From Romanomermis culicivorax (taxonomy: Eukaryota; Nematoda; Enoplea; Mermithida; Mermithidae), in NCBI GenBank assembly GCA_963922205.1, contig CAWUHX010000156.1, positions 558,001 through 622,000 on the forward strand: a stretch of 64,000 nt of DNA, in the 5' to 3' direction. Shown here piece by piece: positions 12,701 through 24,978 of the stretch. A program made the translations under genes and the position numbers. Every line of letters starts with the position of its first letter. Within the stretch, counting starts at the first letter, position 1. The notes beneath the pieces were generated by a model. That model was not told where the DNA came from. It worked only from the letters and a program-made list of their open reading frames with translations, and made no database searches.

Positions 12701-15700
12701 CTTTCTGAAAGATGTTTTGGGGTTGGCCTCAGGGAGATCTACAGATTGTCGCCTAGTTTGTAGCATTCTGGAACAAAAAACTCAAATGCCCAGAAAAAAG
12801 ATTTCCCAAACCGTAAATTTGAATGCAAAATGTTCAAACATGCTATAAGGGAGAAGCCTAATTGCTCGATCAAATATTTCATCGTCATTATATCGTCCAA
12901 AAACTTTTATATGCGATGGGATAGTCGCTGAAGTCTCCTCACTGATAATTTGTTCATAGTAATGTTGCTATTTGTAAAAAATTCCACTTTCAATCAATGA
13001 AGAGGATAAGTAAGGTAAATTTATATGCCTTTAGTAACTATAAATGAAGCATAGAAGTAAAAAATACTTCAAAATATTATTAAGCCAATCGTTGAACAAA
13101 GGGCATAAGCGTCACCATGCATCAGCTCTAAGTTTGAATAAATTGGGTTAAAAATAGTTTCTACCATGAGTAAAAAACAAAAAAACTAGCTGACATAGTC
13201 ATATATCTAGTTGGTCCCAGATCAGGATAATGAGCGCCAGAGCAAGATTTACGGCTGATGAGGAAGCAATGATCATCGCATTGTACTCAGAAAGAAGGGA
13301 AACGATAGAGCAGCAACTACACTTAGAGTAACGAAATAATTTCAAACGTATATCATTGAAACTCATGTACTAGAACAGCGCAGTAAGCCTGTCTGACGAA
13401 TTCCTTCCTGCCATATTCCAAAATTCCTACCAAGAAAACTAGCTTTTGAGGAAACACTTTTTGAGTTTGATCTCCAGTAAGAAAACTGATGTACTGTGGC
13501 AAATAGCTTAAAATCGCAGCAGTAACTTTATCAACAATTCGACATGCTGTTGGTTGACTAATACTATCTGTCACCGATTACCGTTTGAAATGTCCCACAA
13601 GTATAGTACCGTATAGCAATGCAAACTTGCAAATTCGCACGAATAGTTCAATTTCTCTGAGTCGGACTTTCAATTAAGTAATGTTCAATATATTTCGACG
13701 ATCAAAACGAAATCTTTGCATGAGTATCCTATCAGACAAAGCTCTCGAATATCTCGCCTCAACACCCTTTGATATTCAACATACAAATTTTGAAAAAGGC
13801 AGCCATTTCAATGAAAAATTGTGGTCTAAATACATTTAGCCCGCTAGGGTAGCAGGCTAAATTTTTGATCTACAAGTCGACCGATTTAGACCGACTTTTA
13901 GACTTTAAACCTTTTTATGAATACCGTTTTTCCCCGACTTTGGTCTATAGACCCGTCTATAGACTTTAGCCTCTTTATGAATACGGCCCCAGTAGTATCA
14001 AATCTGCGTTTGTGACTATACTAGTACTCCAAGTTTTTGTTTGACTTCACTTCACATCAGATATTCAGCGAAAAATCTATCATAAAAACAGCTGAACAGT
14101 GATGGATTGTAGAATTTTTCGAAATTTAAGTCATCTTTTGAATAAATTATGTAAGAGTTGTCGTCAAGAATTGAAGTTTATTACTTGGACAATATCTTTG
14201 AAACGCAACCGTGAGAGACGCGCAATTCTTTGGAAATTCGGCACGGTTTTATCCCTTGAAGAGCCATTTCAACGATCCTTTGTCTAAGATTGATGGACAA
14301 CGGTCGGCCGTTGGCGTATGTTCCACCCAATTGATTCGTTGCCGTTCGAACTAGAAAAATCGAGATTGATATGCAAATAATGGCGATCAAAAAAATAGAC
14401 CACCTAAAACTGACATCTTACAGTAACTAGTGCAGAAATTACGTTCCGGTTTTCTGCGGTCGATAGAAAAATTACTCTAGCGTAATATTTCAAAATTTTA
14501 TCCAGACTCGAAATTTATATATTTTTTAGCATAGCTTATTACAAAAACCTCTTATTTTCGTTTTTTTTCTGGTATCATCCCAGTAGGTCGACCATGCCAG
14601 TAGGTGGACCAGAGATATGAGCATCACTTTTTAAACATACAAATTTCCCGTAGGTCCATTGTCCCAGTTATTCGAGTGTCTCATAGCGTCGGCTATACTG
14701 ACAAAATCGTTACTGGAATACCATGAATTCCGCAACAGTTTATTGATCCAAATTTACGAGATCAGATTCCTTTCAGGGCTTAGGCAGGCTTAGGCTTATG
14801 CTTAGGCTTAGGCTTAGGCTTAGGCTTAGGCTTAGGCTTAGGCTTAGGCTTAGGCTTAGGCTTAGGCTTAGGCTTAGGCTTAGGCTTAGGCTTAGGCTTA
14901 GGCTTAGGCTTAGGCTCAGGCTTAGGCTTAGGCTTAGGCTTAGGCTTAGGCTTAGGCTTAGGCTAAGGCTTAGGCTTAGGCTTAGGCTTAGACTTAGGCT
15001 TGGGCTTAGGCTTAGGCTTAGGCTTAGGCTTAGGCTTAGGCTTAGGCTTGGGCTTAGGCTTAGGCTTAGGCTTAGGCTTAGGCTTAGGCTTAGGCTTAGG
15101 CTTAGGCTTAGGCTTAGGCTTAGGCTTAGGCTTAGGCTTAGGCTTAGGCTTAGGCTTAGGCTTAGGCTTAGGCTTAGGCTTAGGCTTAGGCTTAGGCTTA
15201 GGCTTAGGTTTAGGCTTAGGCTTAGGCTTAGGCTTAGGCTTAGGCTTAGGCTTAGGCTTAGGCTTAGGCTTAGGCTTAGGCTTAGGCTTAGGCTTAGGCT
15301 TAGGCTTAGGCTTAGGCTTAGGCTTAGGCTTAGGCTTAGGCTTAGGCTTAGGCTTAGGCTTAGGCTTAGGCTTAGGCTTAGGCTTAGGCTTAGGCTTAGG
15401 CTTAGGCTTAGGCTTAGGCTTAGGCTTAGGCTTAGGCTTAGGCTCAGGCTTAGGCTTAGGCTTAGGCTTAGGCTTAGGCTTAGGCTTAGGCTTAGGCTTA
15501 GGCTTAGGCTTAGGCTTAGGCTTAGGCTTAGGCTTAGGCTTAGGCTTAGGCTTAGGCTTAGGCTTAGGCTTAGGCTTAGGCTCAGGCTTAGGCTTAGGCT
15601 CAGGCTCAGGCTTAGGCTTAGGCTTAGGCTTAGGCTTAGGCTTAGGCTTAGGCTTAGGCTCAGGCTTAGGCTTAGATTTAGGCTTAGGCTTAGGCGTAAG

Positions 15701-18700
15701 TTAAGGCTTAGGCTTATGTAAAAAAGACATGCAAAATTGCAGTGCAGACGAGCTCATGGAACAGTCGGCTTACTGGGACAGTGGACCTAGCAGCACAAAA
15801 TGTTTTCTTTAGATGCTTTTTGACAAATTTCAGAAGAATCGACAAATTTAAAGAAAAATATCGCCGAATAGGTGCTCCAAATGAAAAACATGCAATTTGA
15901 TATAAGATTTAATTCCAATAAATTCTTTACAGATTTCGCATCCTTTGCAGCTGTCAATTAAGGTATCAAGTTTTACGGTATTTGACGACAGCACTAATTT
16001 TCGTCATTTTAAATTCATAAGGATTTTATTAAAACAGTTCACTGCTTATTCTTATTAATGGTGAAGCGTTTCACAATAAGCACGAATTGCTCTAGTCGAA
16101 CAAGCATCAAGAAAAAAAGTAAAACTGTAAGGAAAAGCCGGTTCAGTACGTATGAGTGCGGCGCTTGGGTATACTTTACTTACAGATATGAGATATTGAG
16201 TTGAGGAAATAAGGTTCTGTTGGCCATCTAATGAACAAAACTCGAACACTTGCTGAAATTTATGGTATCATGACGGAGCGCCTTCTTGTGAATCTCGACT
16301 AAAAATTTTACTTTCTTGCTTATCAGCTTCCGACCGGCAATCCAGTTCCTGAACCATCGGAAAAGTCAAATTTAAATCGAAAGGCACATTGTTCGATTGC
16401 CCATTAACGCTTAATTGTTGTGAAGGATTATTTGAATGATGATTCGAAGTCACAGCGCCGCCGTTACCGTTCTGCATTTGGCACATGCGTTCGTATTCCT
16501 CGACATTCTACAAAATTTTCATATGAGTTTTACTGTATTTCATGCAACACGATTTGCAACTACTACAGTAAAAAGGGACCGTAATTATGCGAATAAATTC
16601 ATCTCCAATTTTTGAACACATGAGTTTTAAAATTTAGCATTTTGGCATGTTTGGCTCGCTGTCAATTTTTTCATTTCGCATGCGGTTTGTAATGTTACAT
16701 AATAAGAAATATATACAATTTTTGATCAAGTTCATGGTTCTGGAAAGCAAAATATTCCGCTATAATACTTTTTATGAGTTTTGTCAAACATCGATAGACA
16801 CGTGGAAATTAGTCAAAAAATTGCTCGACATTCGAAATTTAGATTCTAAAACCGGATAGTATGACATAAAAAATTAATTTATATTATGATTCCAAGAAAA
16901 GAAATATTTGCAGGTCTTGCTACACAAGTACGTAAAGTAGCGCTATTCATTGTAGTAACTTTCTTTTCGGATGTCAAAAATTATGGAAACTGGATTTTTT
17001 TGGACTAAAGTACGATTGTGCCGGCAAGTAGTTGAAAATCACATAATAATTCGAAAAGTCGAAAACGTTCAAGTCTAATTATTCCAGCGAGACGGATCAA
17101 AACATGAAAGAAAGAAGCGAAAAAAGTGGATTAAGAAGTGTGGCTAGGATCAAGAACAACAAAAATTTAGTGAACATACCCAAATCGGACTGTTACTGTT
17201 TATCTAATAGACAGTTATAGTCTGTGTATCTTGAAGCTTATGGAGCAATATGAAAGTTGTATGTTACTGTAATATTTCGCACTGCAACCATCCTTAGTGA
17301 CAAAACAAACACCATATGAGGTTAGAAAATAATGGTGGATATTTTAGTGCAATTCATTTTTTACTTCATTCTAGAAAAATAGTATACATTCAAAATGACT
17401 TGAAAATTCTGAAACTTCAAAATGATGTAAAAATTCAGAAAACTTGAGTTTCTGCTAAGACAACAGGTTAGGGCTCACTTCTGGGTTCACCTAGTTTGCT
17501 TTAAGGACATCAATCCTGGTAAAGCAGGTTCAACACCTGACTGGTGGGTCTAGACTTTTCAGTAGTTTGAAATCAACTGTGCATCAACGTTTTACACTTT
17601 TGTTCAAAAATTACAATATTCCAGAAGAGTACGTAGATGTAAAAGATCAGTAGCTCTGGAGATGGTTTCGAGTGTTTAAGGTGACTGTGCGATAAAATAT
17701 GGAGCATTCACCCTGAAGAAACCCCAAGTAAGGCAATAGGAATCGTTTGGATAATGGTTTTACGAGGAAATGTTTTCTGGTATCAGTGCATTAGATAATT
17801 CTGAGTGAGCTACAACATGTTACATTAGTCATACTCTCCAGTGGACTTAATTTACGCTAAGATTTACATAAAATACTACGTCTGCGCATGGAAATTATGA
17901 ATTTTACAAGGATACGAAAAACCTTAGTTTACAGAACTCTCTGGAACATAGAAATTACTTCCACAAACGGATGTCATGTCGTTTCTAATCTATTATCCTT
18001 CAAACTTTACAGAAGTTTACAGTTGTATATCTTTGCATGTTCTACGCCTCTTTGGTGGGTGAGATGGAGTATAGGTGAAGTTACTACGATTTATCATAAG
18101 TTTTGAAATTTTAATGTAGAAAGTACACTGAGTTGGTTACGGGCTACTGAACGGAAAATGACATATTCCATATTGAACTTTCTAGGGGAAAGCATTTCCT
18201 CAATAACATTGAATCATTAACTCTTAATAGTTATCCTGAAAGGGTATTAAGAGAGGTAAACTCAAAAGATCACAAAAATCAGGATCTAACTTCTAATTTC
18301 TAAGAAAAATGCGAGTATGATGAAGTTTCTAGAAATATTTTTAATATTATATGATGTTCATTTTGTGTTGCATTCTGCTACATAATACCTCGATATGGAA
18401 GATAATTCTAATGAGAGAAAGTCTCCAAATGTAAATTCCGAAATCAAAAGTGCTATTTGGGCATTCAATAGCCCATAGCAGCATCAAATATGCATTATCT
18501 CAGGAATTATAACAGATTTGAACAAGTAAAAATTCGATAAAGATCGCAGGCATAAGAAAATTTTCTCACAGGAGGGAAATCTGATCTTTCACAATTTTTG
18601 ATCTGTGTATTCTTTCATTTTCCCGAAGTTCAGATTTTTATAAGGTTAGATCAACGCTTCCCAAAATGAACATTGTTGTAGTACTCAGAATTATCTGTAG

Positions 18701-21700
18701 AATACAGAATCTTTTAAAATTTTTTCTTTGCTGAGATCGGAAACTTATCACAGCAGACCTCACTCATGAAAATCTTGCTGTAAATATGGCTCAGGGGTAA
18801 AAAATATTAGGGTAACATTAATCAAACTCTTATAAGCTATCGAATGCAATTTAATTTACACCTAAAAACTTTCCCTCGTTAGTTTAGTATTTTGCACAAA
18901 AAGTTCAAGGCCTGGTTGCACAAACATCCCCTCCGGTCTCCTCCAACTTAATGAGCTCCATGAGTTTTTACGATTCAACTTTCGATTTCATACATTAGAT
19001 GCAGGTTTAAAACATCTATGGAACGTGTAAAGAAGGCAAATGTCCGGCTCTGAGTTCATGAAATATTCAGGTCTGAAATAGGCTTAACGTGTCTTCCCTT
19101 CACGAAAGGGACGTTAGTGCAAATGGGCCCTGACCACTGAAAATAAATCCAATGTTTTGGAGCCTCATTCAACTCAAGCCGTCGTAAAATCGTTGAATTT
19201 CGCACCATCGTGATTTTTCAGTATAGCAATCACGAACTCTTGATAATCACCGAATCACTGATGACAAGAAGTGAAAATCGTGTGGGAAAATTGAAGAGTA
19301 AAGTGAAAAAATCTTCGGAAACAAACCAAAATGAAGTGAACTAGTGACATTTTTCCCTAAAAATAGGATTCCTTACCAACCACCTAAGAAAAAACATAGC
19401 CTCATTTTTTTGGACGTGCAACACAAATGACCCTCAAACCATTGTCAAGGAAAAATTTTGACGAAAAATGATTGATGCCTCATCCAGAAAAAATAATATT
19501 TGTACTTCTCGAGACATTTTACTAAATTGCGGTAAAAATTTTCTCTACTGCCCCACAATAGCCCGCGTATCCATGTGTGTATCAAATTGAAAGTAAAAAA
19601 CAAATTTTACTGTGATTTGGGTCATTTTTTCTATTTTCTACACTAGCACACGGGCGAGATGCGGAGGAAACTTTTAGGAAGAATGAAAATTACTCACGCA
19701 CTTAACTTTATTGTCAAATTTATGTAATTAAAAAAAAGAAAAATTTGCAAACTTTTCGTCAAAATTCCAATTTTTGCAGAACTTCTTTTGTGATTACATT
19801 TTTTTGCCCGCAAGATTGCGCTTATTTCGACTGCATTTCTGTATGCTCGAAAAAACAATCTAGTTCCATGATATACCGGTTAACTGAAAAACTAGCTGAT
19901 TGGGAGAAAGACAAGTTTTTGGAATATAGGGTAGTACGTTGGAAAAGAGCCCGCGGGCTTTTTAACGCGGGAGAAAGTTTTTAGGTCACGAAATTGGGGC
20001 GAAACGGCGGCTTTGGGTAAGAGAAAAAACGAAACTTAGGCTGAAGTCGAGAATCATGTAATAATGTATTTAATTAATTAAGTGTCCTTTTCTCGCGTAA
20101 ATGAATGATGGAAATAAAGAAAAGTTCCAAGTAAACTGAATTGTGAAATGTTCTCTGATGCCCATTTCTGACGCTGTTGATATGTCTTTAGATATATCTT
20201 TCTTACAGAAATCGTGCTCGGAACAAACAACTACAATATAGTTACTTTGAATTTAAACAACAAGTTTCATTCATTTCAGAACCATCTATACCACAGTAAA
20301 CTGAAATACTGCGGCTGATAGCTTGAAACTCACAGATTTTCTGCACGACTTGTTTCTTATTTCTTACCGTTTCACAAATCATCGATTTGTAATTTGGAGC
20401 AAGTAAGTTTCTGATTAAAAAGAGTTTCAACTACCCGTATTTTTTTTTTTTATAAATCTTAGTTTTTGAAACAAAGACAATAAGTAGAACAATTCAAAAA
20501 TGCAAGATTGCGATAGATGCGAATCAAATAAATGTAAAATAAAGCAGATTGCGTCATATCGGAGGGTTTTCATGTTCATAAGTGTCCTGTTATATGTCTC
20601 TTTATTGAAAAAAGGACGATCAGTAGTCAACCTATTGCCAAACACATTGTCATAATTCGTTAACTTGATTACGCATCAAACACTAATTATTGAACATTTT
20701 AAAGATGCAGTGATTCACTTAAGACCCAGCCTACATTTGTATCAAGGAACAGAAGCCCACGGATCTGAGTAACATTCCAGTTATCCAAAATCGCACTGAA
20801 TATTTTGCAGTAATATATGAGTTTCTAATAGGAGTAGTTAGCAGACAAATTTTTCTTTGATTTTGTTTCTTTTAAATTTTGGCGAGTTCACCTGTGCCTA
20901 TAGCCGGAAAGTAAAATTTGCCGTCTATCGATGATGTAGCAAATGAATGCTCAAATGCAGCTTTAAGGAATGATTGTGGAAAACAAGTATTCATTTCATA
21001 TTTTTTTTGTTTTGCGCCCAACTTGAGTATAATTTCTACAATAAAAGCTTCTATAAACGACGATCATTTTTATATCTTCAAACGCTTCATATACAAACAG
21101 ACTGCAGGGTTAATATCCTAATAAGTAATTTTCTGTTATCATAACTAGTGAAACATATCTATTCTTAATTTTTATTTGTTTCAAATTTATCAGAAAGTAA
21201 AGGTTGATTCTTTCTTAATTTGGCTTCGACTGCTGTAATATAAGGAAAAAGCAGCACGTAGAATTTTCAGTAACTACAGCCTGTTTTTTATAAAATGCTT
21301 ACAAATTTAAAAATGACAGAAAAACGTATCGCCCGTAAGGTCGTTCACACAGAGCTTCTACTATAGTATTCTTTAGTTTAGAAAGATTTTGATGATTACT
21401 TGAGTAAGCTCACAAATTTCTAGTCCTACGTGACATATGGTTTAGCGGGAAATCGCAAAACTATAAAATAGCTTGCTTTCGACTTTTACTATTTACGAAC
21501 ATTTCCAAGAACATACTGTGGTGAAATTTTGCAGAACAAAGTCACGCCTCTTTAGCATGTTATTTATTAATAACATTGTGAAATCAAATTATAAACAGTG
21601 ATTCTGTATCAATACTTGTAAGTACATACAAGTACCTAGGTAATTCGTGCCTTATCTGAACTCATGAACGAATAGTGTGAAAGAAAAGCTTTAATATTTT

Positions 21701-22259
21701 TATCTCTTTTCAATCAAAATAAAAAATATTATCCAAATCATATTTTTACCTGCGATAAATCGAATAAACCTCAAAGTGAAAGGTAGATAACACAATGATT
21801 AATGGTGAATCGGAGAAAATCGGAAAAGTTCGTCGTGCTTAACCCAGTGTATAACGACATGTTTATAAGTTAGAAAACGCAGTCTTATTCAAAGCATAAC
21901 AAACCTTTTACGATAGAATTTACAATGTTAAATCAATTAGATGAATAGATCTGTTGTCTCACCACTCATATTATGATGATGAAAATGACAAAAATAATGA
22001 TACTTCCTTCAGTGGTATCATGATTCATCGAAGAATATATGAAGTGATGAAATATTCATTGTTTTGGATTATACTCAACAAGGTGTGCGTTCTGATGATA
22101 TTTAAAACATAAATGAATTCTTAAGCTTACCTTAAGCCATTCTTCAAATCTTTTCTCCAATTCTTCGTCATTTTGTTGCTGCTGTTGGGTTATGTGAATT
22201 TGCTGGTGATGATTGTGCTGTTGGTGCTGTTGATTGTGTTGCTGCAAATGCTGAGCCAT
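6761..22259 (-). CDS. Pax transcription factor (paired domain, Pax2/5/8-like)
   Basis: Sequence-specific DNA-binding regulator, nuclear. I join six exons on the minus strand: 22259-22131, 16507-16312, 14350-14185, 11645-11494, 9395-9350 and 7370-6761. Every junction has GT-AG borders and matching phase (0, 1, 2, 1, 2), giving 1299 nt and 432 residues. Residues 1-109 are Q/H-rich (start of exon 1), then polar. The paired domain covers about 110-235: [13 protein letters not shown], then [36 protein letters not shown] and [13 protein letters not shown]. The last motif fits Pax2/5/8 better than Pax1/9 (SISRILRNK) or Pax6 (SINRVLRNL). Residues 236-432 are N/S/Q-rich with short Q and A runs. I see no homeodomain and no octapeptide. 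The ATG at 22259 is the first after an in-frame stop. Odd points: TATNQLGG replaces the usual GVNQLGG, and KWRET replaces RYYET. Assignment to Pax is firm; the subfamily is less certain. Confidence 0.9.
7627..8738. mobile_element. Foldback-like element with GAGCGATT repeat arms
   Basis: Left arm has head-to-tail units like GTGAGCGATTCYCAG (7630-7750) followed by T-rich DNA. Right arm (8340-8738) is the inverse, ending with AATCGCTCAC units. Arms are about 400 bases each around an A/G-rich centre (8000-8340). Open frames across it are low-complexity F/L/S artefacts. Sub-terminal tandem repeats inside long inverted arms are the hallmark of foldback elements. Lies in the last Pax intron. Confidence 0.65.
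9970..10950. mobile_element. Non-autonomous hAT-like element
   Basis: Ends CAGCGTTTTTTGTGC (from 9970) and GCACAAAAAAACACTG (to 10950) are inverted copies. Flanks are ATTGATGA (9962-9969) and ATTGACGA (10951-10958), a 7-of-8 match that fits the 8-bp target duplication of hAT elements. Repeated GTGCCA/TGGCAC units near both ends include a perfect 18-bp palindrome at 10861-10878. No transposase frame inside. Lies in the Pax intron between exons 4 and 5. Confidence 0.65.
13230..13331 (+). pseudogene. Harbinger Myb/SANT-like protein fragment
   Basis: A 33-residue frame starting [20 protein letters not shown] and continuing with ERRETIEQQ. This resembles the first helix of the Myb/SANT-like DNA-binding protein that accompanies Harbinger transposase. 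It stops at TAA, too short to be functional. Confidence 0.5.
13353..13574 (-). pseudogene. Harbinger transposase fragment
   Basis: A short open frame of 73 residues with [15 protein letters not shown] and LPQYISF. This matches the N-terminal helix-turn-helix region of Harbinger (HARBI1-type) transposases, where a SQPTVSRIV motif is followed by a YIxFP segment. The DDE catalytic region is absent, so this is a remnant. Confidence 0.6.
14651..15789. repeat. Inverted repeats bracketing the TTAGGC array
   Basis: Left copy TAGGTCCATTGTCCCAGTT (14651-14669); right copy TACTGGGACAGTGGACCTA (15771-15789). Reverse-complemented, they match at 17 of 19 positions. Two more related short units (CAGTAGGT followed by SSACC) lie just outside on the left, at 14581-14612. 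This may mark a small mobile element carrying the telomere-type array. Confidence 0.6.
14774..15718 (+). repeat. Interstitial telomere-type array (TTAGGC)n
   Basis: About 940 bases, roughly 155 units, of TTAGGC in one orientation. Scattered variants include TCAGGC, TTGGGC, TTATGC and TTAGGT, denser near both ends. TTAGGC is the nematode telomere unit. Non-telomeric DNA on both sides shows it is internal. It lies in the Pax intron between exons 2 and 3. The long (RL)n and (GL)n open frames across it are artefacts of the 6-base unit. Inverted repeats of 19 bases flank it at 14651-14669 and 15771-15789. Confidence 0.97.
16508..22130. other. First Pax intron, 5.6 kb, no gene supported
   Basis: AT-rich DNA between Pax exons 1 and 2. 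It holds a dispersed-repeat copy at 21285-21545 and a weak tRNA-like stretch at 17470-17550 (see rejected items). Nothing else recognisable. Confidence 0.55.
21285..21545 (+). repeat. Dispersed repeat family, copy
   Basis: A copy of a repeat seen about ten times in the window. Shared blocks in order: AAATGCTTACAAAT, a GTCGTTYACACARAGCTT block, a CTCACAAATTTCTAGTCCTA block, GACATATGGTTTAG and a TATTTACGAACATTTCCAAG block. Other forward copies lie near 8765-8950, 45000-45175, 53640-53800, 56385-56610 and 63085-63385. Inverse copies lie near 5830-5990, 12180-12300, 44180-44320 and 54230-54510. Confidence 0.55.
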
Positions 22260-24978
22260 TATCGCCTTTTTCCTTTTTCTTCGGGGTCAAAAACGGCACA
22301 TTTTCGTTTTTACGAGATGATTTTAACAACGCGAAATTTCCAACGAGGATTGTTTGAAAACTTCAGAAAAAAACTAAACTTTCGAATACTGTGTCCGATC
22401 AAGTAAATTATTATAAAACAAAAACCGGGCGCCAAAACGTTATTTTCGGTAAATATGTATTATAATATTGGTATATCTAAGCCAGTAATGGTAATACAAA
22501 GACACTAATAACATTAGTCATAAGACGCAAGAGAAAAATGATGGGCCTAGTGCCAGGACAGGGGAAGGAGTAGTGGTTTCCAAGCACACTGGTTTCGTAC
22601 GAGGCATTCTATTATTAACAGATAAAATTTTTTAAGAAACATTTTCCATAGATAATTAGTGAAAAAATTTACCCCGAGACTCGATCTATGTGTACAGAAC
22701 GTTTAATAAAATCTACCAGAAAGAAATTTTTCGGTATGGAATATAGTGGAATATCCAGTCTTTTTTTCGAAACTAGCCAAAAAAGGAAACCTACACACGG
22801 TTAGAAGGCATTTTCCCCTTTCGGGCAAATTTTCCGGGAAAACAGGAAATTTGGCTCGAGAAAATTTTTAAGAGCTGAAGAATATATTGTACGTAATGTA
22901 AAATTTTCGGGACCGGCTCTCGCAGCACTATTTCTCTTTTCTCCCGTTTTGTCTAATTTTCCGTCCATAATCTACAAAAAACATTTAATTTCGTTTTAGG
23001 AAAGTGGGGCGAATGCAATACTAATACTCCGCCGGCAGGTTCCCCCACTGTCGAATCGAGAAAAAATGAGAAAAAAAGGAATTTCGTCGACATTTCGATC
23101 AAGAAAACGAAGTAAGAGTTGCAAAAGAATCTGGTATGCAAGTTTGACGTGATGTAATAAAAAAACTAGTTCCTTACTCGTCACGTGGCCACGGGTTTTC
23201 TGATAAGTATACTGTGGAACTGAACTGCGACACGTGGGGACTGTATAAATTTTAGGTCAAGAAGCATGTCTGTGGCAGTTCCACTTCTCCATCGAAGTTA
23301 CAAGCATTTTCATGTTTTTGAAAACCCATGAGATTTCATGATAGCACCATATCACAGCCACATCATATCCAAATCAAGTGACCAAGATATAACTTTGGTC
23401 TAAGAATTCTTTAGAAACATGAGAGGCATGTAGCTTATAAACGCGCTACAGGTAATAAATATAGCATACGTGAATGAAGCTCCGAAAAATTTGATCTTTT
23501 CCGCCTAAAAGTCCGAAAAACGGTTAAAAAACGATAATTTTGTCTTAAAAATCATATAATTATGTATTTATGGCGCGAAACACCGAAAAATCGCTATTTT
23601 CGACCTTTTTTGTTCAAAAATGATTATTTATTATCAGAAAATTTGAATTTTTCAGTTTTCTCGGTCAAAAAATAGGGTTCCAATATCTAGTCTATTTTAG
23701 CCGTATGACCACAGAAAATCTTGGGGAATTTCAATAAGGCTAGCCATATATGACCGGCGATTTTTGGAATAGCATTTCACAGTATTTTCTCCAATTACGT
23801 GTATGCTCCACAGGTATATCGACTGTATCGAAATTTATAATAAAGTTGTTCAATACCTCACTTCCATGAATAATACTTGTTTTTGAAATATTTTATTTCC
23901 TACGTTGATGAATAGTCCAAAATTTCGAGAATTGAACAGTAGGCTCTTATCTAGTATTTTATACAGGATAGACGATAGTTGATACAGATTCACAGGAAAT
24001 TCATGGAATTTTATCGAATTCATGTTCTTGCTTGGGATACTATACAAATTTGCACATCTCGTTCTGAAGCAGATGTTGAATAATACGAAGACTGTGAAGT
24101 GGACTCTAAAGTCGTCGAACTCCGGAGAATAAGGGAACCCAGAAGTCACCCTACAACAATTTTCTTGGGACAAAGCACGTTGCGTCATATAATTTATTAT
24201 ATGGGACAGAATTATTCGACAGATTACATGGGCCCTCCATGGTCGGGGCACACTAGAAGTCTTATTTGTCAAAAATGAACCACAATGCAAAATGCATCGT
24301 TTTTTGATGCCAAAGATTTCAGAGCGATCAATAAATTTCATTCAAGGTATGAAACTTGGGTATGTTCATCCACATGATTCAGACGCAAAATCAGTCGATG
24401 CACTGGAATGAAAAGAATGCACGTCTTTTTAAAGCAAAGTTATTGAAGTCAGCACGGATCAAAGGTGAGATCAAGACATGATTTTGTTGCGTATATACCT
24501 CGAATAGCATAGAGCATATAGTTTTTGAATCAGCTCCGTGAATTTTAATGCAAAAGTATGGGCGAAAACGTGCACATTAGGCTAATAAATCTCGCTAATG
24601 TGTGTTCACCGTGTCCAGACTGATTCCCATGGACATATAGATGAATCACATTTTCGTTTCTATTCCCTTATGAAGTGAAAAGATTATTTCATAGTGCAGA
24701 AGTTATTGCCCACTTCACAAAGCTTTTCTACATAATAATGTTCAACAATCGTTCGAATTCTCATTTCTTCCACATCAAGATATTCGAATTATGCTTACCA
24801 TTCGTGTTTCATAGCTCGAAGTCGAAGTTAAAAAGCGAAATGGCATTCATAAAATTCGTTAATCATAGAGCATGAATAACTTACGAACTTTCGTTCATCA
24901 AAGTTCAAAATCTGTACAACGTTGTATATTAGTTAGCTTTCATGTAAATTTCAGTCGAAATATTTCGTTGTCCGCAAG
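22260..24978. other. Shared upstream region of two divergent genes
   Basis: 2.7 kb between the start codons of Pax (minus) and the basic secreted protein (plus). It must hold both promoters. I see no clear core element. A 163-residue minus-strand frame at 23850-24341 has no recognisable features and is not called. Confidence 0.5.

Larger units (their letters stand above)
12498..13993. mobile_element. Decayed PIF/Harbinger DNA transposon
   Basis: Terminal inverted repeats: ACTGGGGCCGTTTTCATGAA at 12498 and its inverse ACTTTAGCCTC...TATGAATACGGCCCCAGT ending at 13993, with extra sub-terminal inverted GGTCTA/AAAGTCTA motifs. GGGGCCGTATTCATAAAG-type ends are typical of Harbinger elements. Inside are remnants of both Harbinger proteins: a transposase piece on minus and a Myb/SANT-like piece on plus. 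I could not find a matching 3-bp target duplication. About 1.5 kb, in the Pax intron between exons 3 and 4. Confidence 0.75.

Noticed and set aside
14798-15721. 307-residue (RL)n and 234-residue (GL)n open frames
   Set aside because: They are direct translations of the TTAGGC tandem repeat, whose 6-base unit keeps two frames open.
17470-17550. tRNA-like sequence with B-box GGTTCAACACC
   Set aside because: A 4-bp T-stem and TTCAACA loop are present, but the acceptor and anticodon stems cannot be drawn with normal spacing. At most a decayed tRNA or SINE fragment.
23850-24341. 163-residue minus-strand open frame
   Set aside because: No recognisable domain, no splice or start context, and composition like the surrounding non-coding DNA. 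A chance frame or unrecognised repeat.
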